A DNA stretch of 64,000 nucleotides, from positions 434,001 through 498,000 of the forward strand of contig CAWEJL010000002.1 of the NCBI GenBank assembly GCA_963809385.1. Direction: 5' to 3'. Shown here piece after piece: positions 47,727-56,725 of this stretch. Under the pieces are notes generated by a model. It made no database searches, was not told where the DNA came from, and was given only the letters and a program-made list of their open reading frames with translations. The first letter of the stretch is position 1, and each line of letters starts with the position of its first letter. Position numbers and translations under genes: made by a program. Source of the DNA: JAKAIY01 sp963809385 (GTDB taxonomy: Bacteria; Chloroflexota; Ktedonobacteria; Ktedonobacterales; JADMIN01).

Positions 47727-47755
47727 AGCGGACGGTTGTCCGTATAGCGGACAGA
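47727..47755 (+). promoter_or_regulatory. IclR-type operator upstream of the amidohydrolase gene
   Basis: Half-sites AGCGGAC (47727-47733), TTGTCCG (47736-47742) and GCGGACA (47747-47753). Against the reverse complement of 46592-46620, 21 of 29 positions agree and all three half-sites are kept. It lies about 147 bp before ATG 47902 and about 230 bp before the IclR start on the other strand. Confidence 0.78.
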
Positions 47756-47901
47756 CGAGTGTTTTTGATTCGATGTGGATGGGCTAGACGGCCTTCAGGA
47801 CGCAGGCGACGCGGCCATGCGACCGGCCCCCCAACCGGGCTGATCTGCGCATCATGACCGCTCCCAAATCCCGAAGACCGGGACACAACGAGGTGAGCAG
47901 A

Positions 47902-49341
47902 ATGAGCCTGAACCGTGCGCCGGTCGCTGATGACTTCACACCTGGCCGCCCAGTGGTGTTCCGCAACGCCACCGTGTTGAGCATTGACCCATCCATCGGG
48001 ATGCTAACGGGCGGCGACGTTCTGGTCGCCGACAAGCGTATCGCGGCTGTTGGCAAGCAACTCACCGTGCCCGACGGTACCGTAGAGATTGACGCCAGCG
48101 AGGGCATTTTGATGCCCGGCATGATTGATACGCACCGCCACATGTGGCAGACGGCGCTGCGCGGGTTTGGCGCCGACTGGACGCTGACGAACTACTTCAT
48201 GTACTACTACATCAACTGGGGCAAGATCTTCCGTCCAGAGGACATCTACGCGGGCAATCTGCTTTCCGCGATCGAAGCCGTAGACGCGGGTGTCACGACA
48301 TCGGTTGACTGGTCGCATGGCCTCCAGACGACCCAGCATGCCGAGGCGGCGGTTGACGCGCTCGAGGAGATTCCCGGACGGTTCGTGCTCGCCTACGGCA
48401 ACTTGCTGGGCGCGCCCTGGGAATGGAGCAGAAAGCCTGAGTTCGCCGACTTCATCAAGCGGCGCATTGACGGGCGCGGCGATATGCTGCGCATGCAGAT
48501 GGCCTTCGATGTCACCGGTGACCCGGCCTTCCCCGAGCGCGGCGCCTTTGAGGCTGCGCGCGACTTCGGCCTGTCGGTCACGACGCACGCGGGAGTGTGG
48601 GGCGCCACCAACGATGTCGGCATCAAGCAGATCACCGACGCCGGGTTCATGAACCCCTCCACCATCTGCGTTCATGCCACCACCCTTTCCGACGACTCGT
48701 ACCAGCGCATCGCCGCGTCGGGCGCTTACACCTCCATCTCGAGCGAGAGCGAGGCGAGCGCGGGCCAGGGCTACTCGCCAACCTGGCAACTGCGGAAGTT
48801 CGGCATCCCGGTCTCGCTCTCCATGGATACGAGCGTCTGGTGGAGCGCTGATCTCTTCTCCGCGATGCGGGCGACACTCAACGCGGACCGCGCGCGCGAC
48901 CACATGGAGGCGCACAAGACTAACGACACGGTCGTCAATAACTTCCTGCGCGCCGAGCAAGTCGTCAACTGGGCGACGATGGGCGGCGCCAAGGCTTTGG
49001 GTATGGACAGTCTCGTTGGCAGTATCACGCCAGGCAAGCGGGCTGATCTCGTCCTCATCAAGAACGACGCCTCACCGGCCATGTTCCCACTGATCAACCC
49101 GTATGGGCATGTCGTGTTCCAGGCCGGGCGCGGCGACGTGCATACGGTGATGGTGGATGGTCGGGTTCTTAAGTACAATCACCGGCTGCGGGACATCAGC
49201 CTGGCGCGGGCCAAGCACGCGGTCGCCGCGACCGTCGAGTTCGCGCGCTCGAACATGGGCGAGAGCGCGTGGCAAGAAGTGATGAATCCCGAGCAGACGA
49301 AAGTCGAGTTGCTCGACAATCCGTACACATATACCAAGTAG
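47902..49341 (+). CDS. Amidohydrolase (AtzB/TrzA/SsnA-like)
   Basis: The 479-residue protein is a metal-dependent amidohydrolase: small N-terminal beta domain, GILMPGMIDTHRHMWQTALR (HxH metal site), a C-terminal metal Asp in SLSMDTSVWW, SVTTHAGV and CVHATTL for the other His ligands, and the family ending LVGSITPGKRADLVLIK. It should hydrolyse or deaminate a ring C-N bond in the cytoplasm. GAGGTGAG precedes ATG 47902. Preceded by the IclR-type operator, so co-regulated with the lig operon. Confidence 0.88.
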   Translation: MSLNRAPVADDFTPGRPVVFRNATVLSIDPSIGMLTGGDVLVADKRIAAVGKQLTVPDGTVEIDASEGILMPGMIDTHRHMWQTALRGFGADWTLTNYFMYYYINWGKIFRPEDIYAGNLLSAIEAVDAGVTTSVDWSHGLQTTQHAEAAVDALEEIPGRFVLAYGNLLGAPWEWSRKPEFADFIKRRIDGRGDMLRMQMAFDVTGDPAFPERGAFEAARDFGLSVTTHAGVWGATNDVGIKQITDAGFMNPSTICVHATTLSDDSYQRIAASGAYTSISSESEASAGQGYSPTWQLRKFGIPVSLSMDTSVWWSADLFSAMRATLNADRARDHMEAHKTNDTVVNNFLRAEQVVNWATMGGAKALGMDSLVGSITPGKRADLVLIKNDASPAMFPLINPYGHVVFQAGRGDVHTVMVDGRVLKYNHRLRDISLARAKHAVAATVEFARSNMGESAWQEVMNPEQTKVELLDNPYTYTK

Positions 49342-49469
49342 GATGGTAGCAAAGCGGCGTGGAAACAGAACCAGGACTGAGCGGCGCCCAGCGTCGCTTC
49401 AGTCTCGTTCAATCGCTGAAGAAGACACTAGCGCGTGTTCGTTCACGCCATCCACGGCGAGAGGATGAC

Positions 49470-50456
49470 ATGACAAGCGCTGAGATGCCCGCTGCCGTCA
49501 TTGTCCAGCACAGCGTCCCGCCTGAATACCATCAGCGCCATGTCCCGCAGCGGGGCGCTGGGCAGGCGCTGGTCCGCGTCACGGCGGCGCCCATCAGCCC
49601 ACTGGATCTACTGTGCGCGTCTGGCCGGTCCTACTTTGGGCCGCCGCAACTCCCCTACATCCCAGGCGTGCAGGGCGTCGGCACGATTGTGGAAGGGGAG
49701 ACGCTCACGCCTGGTCAGCGCGTGTGGTTCACCTGTGACGCTGGCATGAAGCCGGGCGACGGCAGCATGGCCGCGTTTTGTGTCATTGACGAGTCAGCGG
49801 CGCTCGCGCTCCCCGAAGGTGTCGCCGACGATCTCGTCGCCGCGCTCGGACTCTCCGCCATCGCGGCGTGGATGGCGCTGACCTGGCGGGGGCGGCTCCA
49901 GCCAGGGGAGCAGGTGCTCGTGCTCGGCGCTAGTGGAGCGGTCGGGCAAGTGGCGGTTCAGGCCGCCAAACTGCTCGGCGCTGGACGTGTGATCGCCGCC
50001 TCACGCGACCAGGCGGGCCTGGCCCGCGCGCTCACCCGCGGCGCGGACGCCACCGTTGATCTCACAGGAGACGATGTGGACGATCTCCACAGGCGCATCG
50101 TGGCGGCCTGCGAGGGGCCGCTGCATCTCGTTATTGACCCAGTCTGGGGATTGCCAGCGGAAGCCGCCGCACGCGCGCTCGGCGTCGAGGGGCGGCTGGT
50201 CAACATCGGCGCCGCCTCGGGACCTACTGCGCGCTTCGACTCAGCCACCGTTCGTAGCAGGCTTCACAATATCCTTGGCTATACCAACAGCGCCCTGACA
50301 CCTGAGCAGAAAGCGCAGGCGCTCAACGAGATTCTCGCGCATGCCGCCGCCGGGCGGTGCACGGTGGACCGGGAAACGATGCCGCTCGCCCGCGCGGGAG
50401 AGGCGTGGGAGCTCCAGGCGGCCTTTGCCCGTCGCAAACTGATCCTGGTCCCGTAG
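49470..50456 (+). CDS. MDR-family (quinone-oxidoreductase-like) dehydrogenase
   Basis: The 328-residue protein has the medium-chain dehydrogenase fold: VTAAPISPLDLLCASG, YIPGVQGVGTIVEGE, a Rossmann motif LVLGASGAVGQVAVQAAKLL for NAD(P)H, and a C-terminal substrate lobe. The catalytic zinc Cys/His set is not seen, so it is of the zinc-free quinone-oxidoreductase type. GAGAGGAT precedes ATG 49470. It follows the amidohydrolase by ~130 bp and is likely in the same transcript. The pathway step is unknown. Confidence 0.85.
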   Translation: MTSAEMPAAVIVQHSVPPEYHQRHVPQRGAGQALVRVTAAPISPLDLLCASGRSYFGPPQLPYIPGVQGVGTIVEGETLTPGQRVWFTCDAGMKPGDGSMAAFCVIDESAALALPEGVADDLVAALGLSAIAAWMALTWRGRLQPGEQVLVLGASGAVGQVAVQAAKLLGAGRVIAASRDQAGLARALTRGADATVDLTGDDVDDLHRRIVAACEGPLHLVIDPVWGLPAEAAARALGVEGRLVNIGAASGPTARFDSATVRSRLHNILGYTNSALTPEQKAQALNEILAHAAAGRCTVDRETMPLARAGEAWELQAAFARRKLILVP

Positions 50457-50527
50457 ATGTTTCTGGTACTACACCACTCCCAAGCGACACACGCCGCGAC
50501 CTGGCTGGTGTGAGGTATGCGAAATGG

Positions 50528-50561
50528 CGAGCGGGCGGAGGCTATAGCCTCCGCCCGCTCG
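50528..50561 (+). terminator. Perfect 15-bp hairpin after the MDR gene
   Basis: CGAGCGGGCGGAGGC (50528-50542), loop TATA, exact complement (50547-50561). No T-run. Its core GCGGGCGGAGG/CCTCCGCCCGC is the same as in the hairpin at 35697-35739. Confidence 0.75.
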
Positions 50562-50628
50562 TCGTTGTCATCCACCGCTCTCTGAGTGAGCGACTGTATT
50601 CTTGCCATGCAACAGGTCTGTACGATGA

Positions 50629-50974
50629 CAATGAAGTTGGTCACTGCCATAACTCGCGCAATCCGGGAAAATTCGTCCTTTGTGTGCATCGCGGTTATGC
50701 CTGCTCCCTGCTGAAAGCAAGTCACTAACGACCGATTTGCGCTGATCCACCAGCAGAAACCGGACAATTGAATTGGTCACTGTATGCCCTGGCACATCGG
50801 AATGATTTCGGCGCGAGGGATCGGCAGGGATGATGAGCGCGCCTGGCGAAGCCACTGGCTGCGCTGGCCGATCCTGCTATCTTCCATGCCGAGTAGTGGC
50901 GCCTGGCGACCATGCCCACACGGTCGATGATTATGACCTCGGCCCACATCGCATTAAGTTGGTCACTGACTGAG
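50629..50974. repeat. IS-end-like repeats, left side of the rifamycin island
   Basis: Three related 18-mers point the same way: CAATGAAGTTGGTCACTG (50629-50646), CAATTGAATTGGTCACTG (50765-50782) and GCATTAAGTTGGTCACTG (50951-50968, followed by ACTGAG to 50974). Inverted copies lie at 54759-54822. No transposase is intact between them. The stretch 50975-51306 holds no recognised gene. Confidence 0.7.
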
Positions 50975-51306
50975 GCGTCATATGCTCCATTGTGCTCCCT
51001 CGGTGAGTCCGTCCGCAGCCGTGAGGCGGGGTGTCGGCATGCATCACGGCGATCGACGAGGAGGTACGCTCGACGAGGGGGCGTGGACGGTCAAACAGCT
51101 CAACTGGCCGGACTACCGCCTCGTCGAGGACAGCCAGGAGATGGGGGATATCGTGGTAGCGATCGATCGGCAAGACCGCTGGATGGGCGCGGCGGAGCCG
51201 GCCGAGGGCGCCATGGGAGATTCACCTGGGCCGACGGTACCGCCGTACGCGTCGCGCCGCCGCTTCGCCAGGAGGTTGTCCGTCCACAGCGGACGAAAGG
51301 AACTAA

Positions 51307-51339
51307 GGGAAGGAGACTACCCGCTCCTTCCCACTTTTA
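51307..51339 (+). terminator. Hairpin before the rph promoter region
   Basis: GGGAAGGAG (51307-51315) pairs with CTCCTTCCC (51324-51332), followed by ACTTTTA. It would insulate rph from upstream transcription. Confidence 0.6.
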
Positions 51340-51355
51340 CTATATAGCACACAGG

Positions 51356-51374
51356 GGGGCTTGCGGCTAGCCCT
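51356..51374 (+). promoter_or_regulatory. Rifamycin-associated-element (RAE)-like 19-nt inverted repeat
   Basis: GGGGCTTGCGGCTAGCCCT is a 19-nt imperfect inverted repeat (7 of 9 pairs) with the GGGGCTTGCGGC core of the RAE found upstream of rifamycin-inactivating genes in actinomycetes, as I recall that consensus. It lies 125 bp before the rph start. Confidence 0.72.
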
Positions 51375-51498
51375 GGGGCGTGTCGTACAATCGCGGGCCG
51401 AGGCCAGAAACCTACGGACATGGGAGGAGCAACATGCGTGTGTCGTTGTCGCAGTATGGGTCGTGCGGGAACGTCGGATCGATGAACGGAGAGTGGCG

Positions 51499-54114
51499 AT
51501 GATCCAGACCAAGTACGTGTTGGGCTTCCAGAAAATCGGCCAGATGCAGGTCGCGGTCGTTGGCGGCAAGGGCGCGCACCTGGGAGAACTCTCGCGGATC
51601 GAAGGCCTGCGCGTGCCGGCTGGCTTTTGCGTGACGACGGACGCCTTCCAGCGGATTCTGGCGGAAGCGCCGTCGATGGACGATCTGCTCGATCGGTTGT
51701 CGCGCCTGAAACCAGACGACCGGGAGGCGATCCGGGCACTCAGCGCGGAGATCCGCCGGACCCTCGAAGAGACCGCCATCCCCGACGATCTGGCGGCGGC
51801 GATTGCCCGCCCACTCGCCCGGCTCGGCGAACAAGCCGCCTACGCCGTCCGATCCAGTGCGACGGCGGAAGACTTGCCGACTGCCTCCTTCGCGGGCCAG
51901 CAGGACACATATCTCAACATCGTGGGGCCGGTGGCGATCCTCCAGCACGTCAGCCGATGTTGGGCCTCGCTCTTCACCGAGCGGGCAGTGACCTACCGCC
52001 TGCGAAACGGCTTGGACCAGCGGAAGGTCCACATGGCCGTGGTCGTGCAGCGGATGGTCTTCCCGCAGGTGGCTGGCATCCTTTTCACAGCCGACCCCGT
52101 CACGGGCAACCGGAAGGTCGCCTCCGTGGAGGCCAACTTCGGCCTCGGCGAAGCCCTGGTCTCTGGCTTGGTGAACGCGGACGTCTACAAGGTGCGGGAC
52201 GGCCACATCATCGCCAAGACGATCGCCACCAAGAAGCTCGCCATCCATGCCGGGCCGGAAGGCGGGACGCAGGAACAGACGATCGAGCCGGAGCGGCAGG
52301 AGCAGCCAACGCTGACAGATGCGCAGGTCGTGCGGCTCGCGCAGCTAGGCCGGAGGATCGAAGCGCACTTCGGCAGTCCCCAGGATATCGAATGGCTCCT
52401 GGTCGACGATGACTTTCAGATCGTCCAGAGCCGGCCGATCACCACACTGTTTCCCATTCCCGCCGCCGGCGACCAAGAGAACCACGTCTACGTCTCCGTC
52501 GGTCATCAGCAGATGATGACTGACGCCATGAAGCCGCTGGGGATTAACCTGTGGCAGCTGACGGCAGGCCGGCCCATGTACGAGGCCGGCGGGAGGCTGT
52601 TCGTCGACATCGCCCGGGGTCTGGCTTCGCCAGCGAGCCGCGCAGGCCTCCTGGCGGTCCTGGGGAAAGGCGATCCGCTGATCGGGGACGCGCTGCAGAC
52701 CATCCTCGAACGCGGCGACTTCATCCGGTCGCTCCCGGACGAGGGACCCGGCGGGGCGGCGGCTGGCGGCGCGCCCGCCCCGATCGAGACCGATCCGGCC
52801 ATCGTCACCGAACTGATCGGGCGCAGCCAGGCCTCTATCGCTAACTTGAAGCGCGGCATCCAGACGAAGTCCGGATCGGAGCTGCTCGACTTCATTCTGG
52901 GGGATATTCCGGAGATGAGGCGGATCCTGTTCGATCCGCAAAGCCATCAGGTGTTCATGACGGCGATGGAGGCCACCTGGTGGCTCAACGATCAACTGCA
53001 GGCGTGGCTGGGCGAGAAGAACGTGGCCGACACGCTCACGCAGTCCGTTCCCAACAACGTCACGTCGGAGATGGGGCTGGCGCTCCTGGACGTCGCGGAC
53101 GTGATCCGCCCGCATCCAGACGTTGTGACTTTTCTCCAGCATATCGAGGACGAGGGCTTCCTGGACGAGGACTTCCTCGACGAACTGCCGAGGCTCGCGG
53201 GCGGGCAGGAAGCGCGCGATGCCATCCAGGACTGGCTCGACAAGTACGGCATGCGCTGCGTAGGCGAGATCGACATCACCAGACCGCGTTGGAGCGAACG
53301 CCCCACCACGCTCGTGCCCATGATCCTCAGCAACATCAAGAACTTCGAGCTGGGCGCCGCCAAGCGGCGCCTCGAGCAAGGGCGTCAGGAGGCCTGGGCG
53401 AAGGAACAGGAACTGCTGGAGCGCTTGCGGGACTTGCCAGACGGGGAGCAGAAGGCCGAGGAGGTCAAGCGGATGATCGACCGGGTTCGGACCTTCATTG
53501 GGTACCGGGAGTATCCGAAATACGGCATGATCAGCCGCTACTTCGTCTACAAGCAGGCCCTGCTGGAAGAAGCCGAGCGCCTGGTGCAGACCCATGTGCT
53601 TCGTGAGAAGGAAGACATCTTCTACCTCACGTTCCAGGAGTTCCACGATGTCGTGCGTACGAACCAGGTGGATGACCAACTCATCAGCCAGCGCAGGGAT
53701 GCGTTCAAGTCGTACCAATCGCTCACGCCACCCCGAGTGCTCACATCGGATGGCGAGGCCGTGGCCGGGTCGTACCGACGCGAGGATTTTCCGGCTGGCG
53801 CGCTGGTCGGCTTACCGGTTTCCGCCGGGACCGTCGAGGGGCGGGCCCGCGTCATCCTGGACATGGCGGAGGCCGATCTCGAACCGGGCGACATCTTGGT
53901 CACAGCCTACACAGACCCCAGCTGGACGCCGCTGTTCGTCGCGATCAACGGCCTGGTGACAGAGGTGGGGGGCCTGATGACCCATGGCGCGGTGATCGCA
54001 CGGGAGTACGGTGTGGCGGCCGTCGTGGGGGTGGAGCATGCCACCCAGCTGATCCGGGATGGGCAGCGGATCCGCGTGCATGGGACGGACGGGTACGTCG
54101 AGATCCTGCCCTAG
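51499..54114 (+). CDS. rph: Rifamycin-inactivating phosphotransferase (RPH)
   Basis: The 871-residue protein matches RPH in size and layout. It has an N-terminal PEP-synthase-like ATP-binding domain (~1-315; VAVVGGKGAHLGELSRIEGL, YAVRSSATAEDLPTASFAGQ, ILFTADPVTGNRKVASVEA, DIEWLLVDDDFQIVQSRPIT). A large rifamycin-binding domain follows (~325-760; NHVYVSVGHQQMMTDAMKPL). Last is a swivelling His domain with the phospho-His in GGLMTHGAVIAREYG (His829; Listeria RPH uses His825). RPH moves the beta-phosphate of ATP to the C21 hydroxyl of rifamycins. GGAGAGTGG precedes ATG 51499. An RAE-like site, a Rox-type remnant and flanking inverted repeats mark it as imported. Confidence 0.9.
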   Translation: MIQTKYVLGFQKIGQMQVAVVGGKGAHLGELSRIEGLRVPAGFCVTTDAFQRILAEAPSMDDLLDRLSRLKPDDREAIRALSAEIRRTLEETAIPDDLAAAIARPLARLGEQAAYAVRSSATAEDLPTASFAGQQDTYLNIVGPVAILQHVSRCWASLFTERAVTYRLRNGLDQRKVHMAVVVQRMVFPQVAGILFTADPVTGNRKVASVEANFGLGEALVSGLVNADVYKVRDGHIIAKTIATKKLAIHAGPEGGTQEQTIEPERQEQPTLTDAQVVRLAQLGRRIEAHFGSPQDIEWLLVDDDFQIVQSRPITTLFPIPAAGDQENHVYVSVGHQQMMTDAMKPLGINLWQLTAGRPMYEAGGRLFVDIARGLASPASRAGLLAVLGKGDPLIGDALQTILERGDFIRSLPDEGPGGAAAGGAPAPIETDPAIVTELIGRSQASIANLKRGIQTKSGSELLDFILGDIPEMRRILFDPQSHQVFMTAMEATWWLNDQLQAWLGEKNVADTLTQSVPNNVTSEMGLALLDVADVIRPHPDVVTFLQHIEDEGFLDEDFLDELPRLAGGQEARDAIQDWLDKYGMRCVGEIDITRPRWSERPTTLVPMILSNIKNFELGAAKRRLEQGRQEAWAKEQELLERLRDLPDGEQKAEEVKRMIDRVRTFIGYREYPKYGMISRYFVYKQALLEEAERLVQTHVLREKEDIFYLTFQEFHDVVRTNQVDDQLISQRRDAFKSYQSLTPPRVLTSDGEAVAGSYRREDFPAGALVGLPVSAGTVEGRARVILDMAEADLEPGDILVTAYTDPSWTPLFVAINGLVTEVGGLMTHGAVIAREYGVAAVVGVEHATQLIRDGQRIRVHGTDGYVEILP

Positions 54115-54334
54115 CGGGCCAGCCCGACAGGTAGCCGGGCGGCTCGGGTCAAGTTGATCGACGCGACGTATGCTGGGGTGTGGGAGCTTCCGGTACTTGG
54201 TGGGGTCACTGCTCCCACTGCCGTGTTGATTCGGCCCGACGGATATGTGGCCTGGGTGGAAGTGGGAGACCGAACCCACCCGGGGCTCCACGACGCACGC
54301 ACGCACCACCTGGTTCGGACTGCCGACTACGGCG
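54115..54334 (+). pseudogene. C-terminal remnant of a Rox-like FAD monooxygenase
   Basis: Directly after the rph stop the same frame reads RVKLIDATYAGVWELPVLGG and continues APTAVLIRPDGYVAWVEVGD. This is the C-terminal thioredoxin-like end of class A flavin hydroxylases such as rifampicin monooxygenase (Rox): DATY-G-WELP-L...PTAVLIRPDGHVAW. A shift near 54290 then gives the expected TTWFG end in another frame. The FAD-binding domain is missing. It is dead, but it places a second rifamycin-type enzyme beside rph. Confidence 0.75.
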
Positions 54335-54694
54335 TAGAGAAGCTCTTACGGATCTCACCAACGCGTCGGCGATCGTGATCGTCACTCGATCCAAGAAGAA
54401 CCAATTACACCGTGAACGTTCCAGACTCTCTCCACGCATTCCATGTCTCGACGCCGCTGGGAAGGAGGTCGATCTCATCAGCCATCGCACCACCTGTCGC
54501 ACTTGCCAACCTGTCGCATGCTTGACGGCAGCCTGAGTATGCCATGCAGGCGGACAGATGACCAGATCAGTCGCAATTCTACCGGGATCATGGAGACCAT
54601 AGGGACCATAGGGACGCGCGCGCGAGCAGTCCTGGCCTCCGGGCGGCCGGGCATGCCTCTCGTGCGCAGGAGATGACCACGGGAGCAGGTACAA

Positions 54695-54738
54695 ACACAC
54701 TGCGCCACGCGTCTACGCCAGTTCGTGGCGCAGTGTGT
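54695..54738. terminator. Perfect 15-bp hairpin at the right edge of the rifamycin island
   Basis: ACACACTGCGCCACG (54695-54709), 14-nt loop, exact complement (54724-54738). No T-run. The stretch 54335-54694 holds nothing I recognise. Confidence 0.6.
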
Positions 54739-54758
54739 CGGCCACACAAGCCTGACAG

Positions 54759-54822
54759 CTCAGTCAGTGACCATCTTAATTGTTCGGTGACTGACTTAAT
54801 TGCCCAGTGGCCACCTTATTTG
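54759..54822. repeat. IS-end-like repeats, right side of the rifamycin island
   Basis: Three related 18-mers at an exact 20-bp step: CAGTGACCATCTTAATTG (54765-54782), CGGTGACTGACTTAATTG (54785-54802) and CAGTGGCCACCTTATTTG (54805-54822). The outermost unit 54759-54782 is the inverted copy of 50951-50974 (21 of 24 matching). Multiple stepped end-repeats of this kind are a habit of IS21-type elements, but the family is not proven. Confidence 0.72.
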
Positions 54823-54856
54823 TCACAGCACAAGTCGCCATCAGTGAGCGGCGGAC

Positions 54857-56725
54857 TTACTCCACCGTCACCGACTTGGCGAGGTTGCGCGGCTGGTCCA
54901 CGTTGCAGCCGCGCGCCAGGGCTACGTGGTAGGCGAGCAGTTGTAGCGGGATGACCGAGAACAGCGGCGTGAACGCCTCCGGCGCGGCGGGTACGGTGAT
55001 GACCGTGTCGGCGTGCTGGTGGATCGCCTTATCTCCCTCGGTGGCGATGGCGATCACGTAGGCGTCCCGCGCGCGGGCCTCCTGAATGTTGCTGACCATT
55101 TTCTCGTAGGTCGCGCTGGCGGTGGCGATGGCCACCAGCGGCGTCACCGAATCGAGCATCGCGATCGGGCCGTGCTTCATCTCGCCCGCCGCGAAGCCCT
55201 CCGCATGGACATACGAGAGCTCCTTGAGTTTCAGCGCGCCCTCCAGCGCCAGCGGGAAGCCCACGCCGCGCCCGATGAAGAGCGCGCTGTGGACATCCTT
55301 CAGCAGCGTGACGGCCTCACCCAGCGCGGCGGCGTTCGGCCCCTCGCTCAGCGAGTCCAGCGTGCGGCGCATCAGCTCCGGCGTATCGAGCAGCGCATGC
55401 AGGATCGCGCGCTCCTCCGCTTCGGGCAGCGCGCCGCGCTGGTGGCCGAGCCACGCGCCCAGCAGGTAGAGCGTGATGACCATCGTGACGAAGCTCTTGG
55501 TGGCCGCCACGCTGATCTCCGGCCCCGCCTGAAGGTAGAGCGTCGCGTCCGCCAGGCGGGTTATCGCGCTGCCGACGATGTTCGTCACCGCGATAACCGG
55601 CGCGCCCGCGTCACGCGCCAGGCGGGTGGCCGCGAGGGTGTCAGATGTCTCGCCTGACTGGGTGATAGCGATGCAGAGCGTCTCCGGCCCGACGATTGGG
55701 TCGGCGTAGCGGTACTCTGAGGCGATGGCAATCTCGACCGGCAGGCGCGTCCAGCGCTCCAGCGCGTAGCGGGCGATCATCGCGGCGTGGATCGAGGTAC
55801 CGCAGCCAAGGAATGTCACCCGGCGCACGGCGTCAAGCCGGCCCGAGGCCAGCAGACCGTCGAGCGCGTCCAGCGCCAGCTCCGGCTCCGGCTCGCGCGT
55901 CAGGATGCGACCCGTGAGGGCCTTGTGCGCCGCGTCGGGCTGCTCGGCGATCTCCTTGGCGAAGAAGTGCGGGTGTCCGCCGCGCTCCGCCGCCTCGATG
56001 TCCCAATCCACATGCGTTGGCGTGTGGCGTGTCTCCACGCCCGCCAGCGTCGTGACATGTACGCTGTTCGCCGCCAGCTCGACCATCTCGCCGTCATCCA
56101 GCGGGATGATCTCGCGGGTGTGGCGCAGGATGGCGGGGATATCGGAGGCCAGGAAGTTCTCTCCCTCGCCCAGCCCGACGATCAGCGGGCCATTCATGCG
56201 CGCGCCGATGAGCAGGCCGGGGTGCGCGCGGCTGACAACGGCGATGGCGTAGGAGCCGGTGACGCGGGCCAGCGTGGCGCGCACCGCCTCCGCCAGGTCG
56301 TCCGTCTGGCGCAGCTCATCCTCGATCATATGCGCCAGCGCCTCGGTGTCCGTCTGGGAGCGCAGGGTGTGCCCCGTCGCCTCCAGCTCGGCCCGCAGCG
56401 TGGTGTAATTCTCGATGATGCCATTGTGCGCGACCGTCACCATGTCGCGACAGTCGGCGTGGGGATGCGCGTTCGCGTCGCTGGGGCGGCCATGCGTCGC
56501 CCAGCGGGTGTGGCCAATGCCGACAACCCCAGCGGGCTCCGCGGTGGCGACGAGCGTGCGCAGATCAGCGAGCTTGCCTTTGGTCTTCGTGACCTGGAGC
56601 GCACCATCAGAGGAGATAACGGCGATACCCGCCGAATCGTAGCCGCGATACTCAAGACGCTCGAGTCCATCGAGCAGAATGGGCGTGGCGCTCCGCGAGC
56701 CCACATACCCAACGATTCCACACAT
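54857..56725 (-). CDS. glmS: Glutamine-fructose-6-phosphate aminotransferase (isomerising)
   Basis: The 622-residue protein has an N-terminal glutaminase (Cys2 nucleophile in MCGIVGYVG, HTRWATHG, AHNGIIENY) and two SIS sugar-isomerase domains (LGCGTSIHA, ITQSGETSDT; SYVHAEGFAAGEMKHGPIA). It ends with the canonical LAKSVTVE. It makes glucosamine-6-phosphate for peptidoglycan and aminosugars in the cytoplasm. Conservation begins at ATG 56725, with GGAGA a little upstream; the longer frame to 56974 is unmatched. No glmS ribozyme pattern was seen upstream. Confidence 0.96.
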   Translation of the reverse strand: MCGIVGYVGSRSATPILLDGLERLEYRGYDSAGIAVISSDGALQVTKTKGKLADLRTLVATAEPAGVVGIGHTRWATHGRPSDANAHPHADCRDMVTVAHNGIIENYTTLRAELEATGHTLRSQTDTEALAHMIEDELRQTDDLAEAVRATLARVTGSYAIAVVSRAHPGLLIGARMNGPLIVGLGEGENFLASDIPAILRHTREIIPLDDGEMVELAANSVHVTTLAGVETRHTPTHVDWDIEAAERGGHPHFFAKEIAEQPDAAHKALTGRILTREPEPELALDALDGLLASGRLDAVRRVTFLGCGTSIHAAMIARYALERWTRLPVEIAIASEYRYADPIVGPETLCIAITQSGETSDTLAATRLARDAGAPVIAVTNIVGSAITRLADATLYLQAGPEISVAATKSFVTMVITLYLLGAWLGHQRGALPEAEERAILHALLDTPELMRRTLDSLSEGPNAAALGEAVTLLKDVHSALFIGRGVGFPLALEGALKLKELSYVHAEGFAAGEMKHGPIAMLDSVTPLVAIATASATYEKMVSNIQEARARDAYVIAIATEGDKAIHQHADTVITVPAAPEAFTPLFSVIPLQLLAYHVALARGCNVDQPRNLAKSVTVE

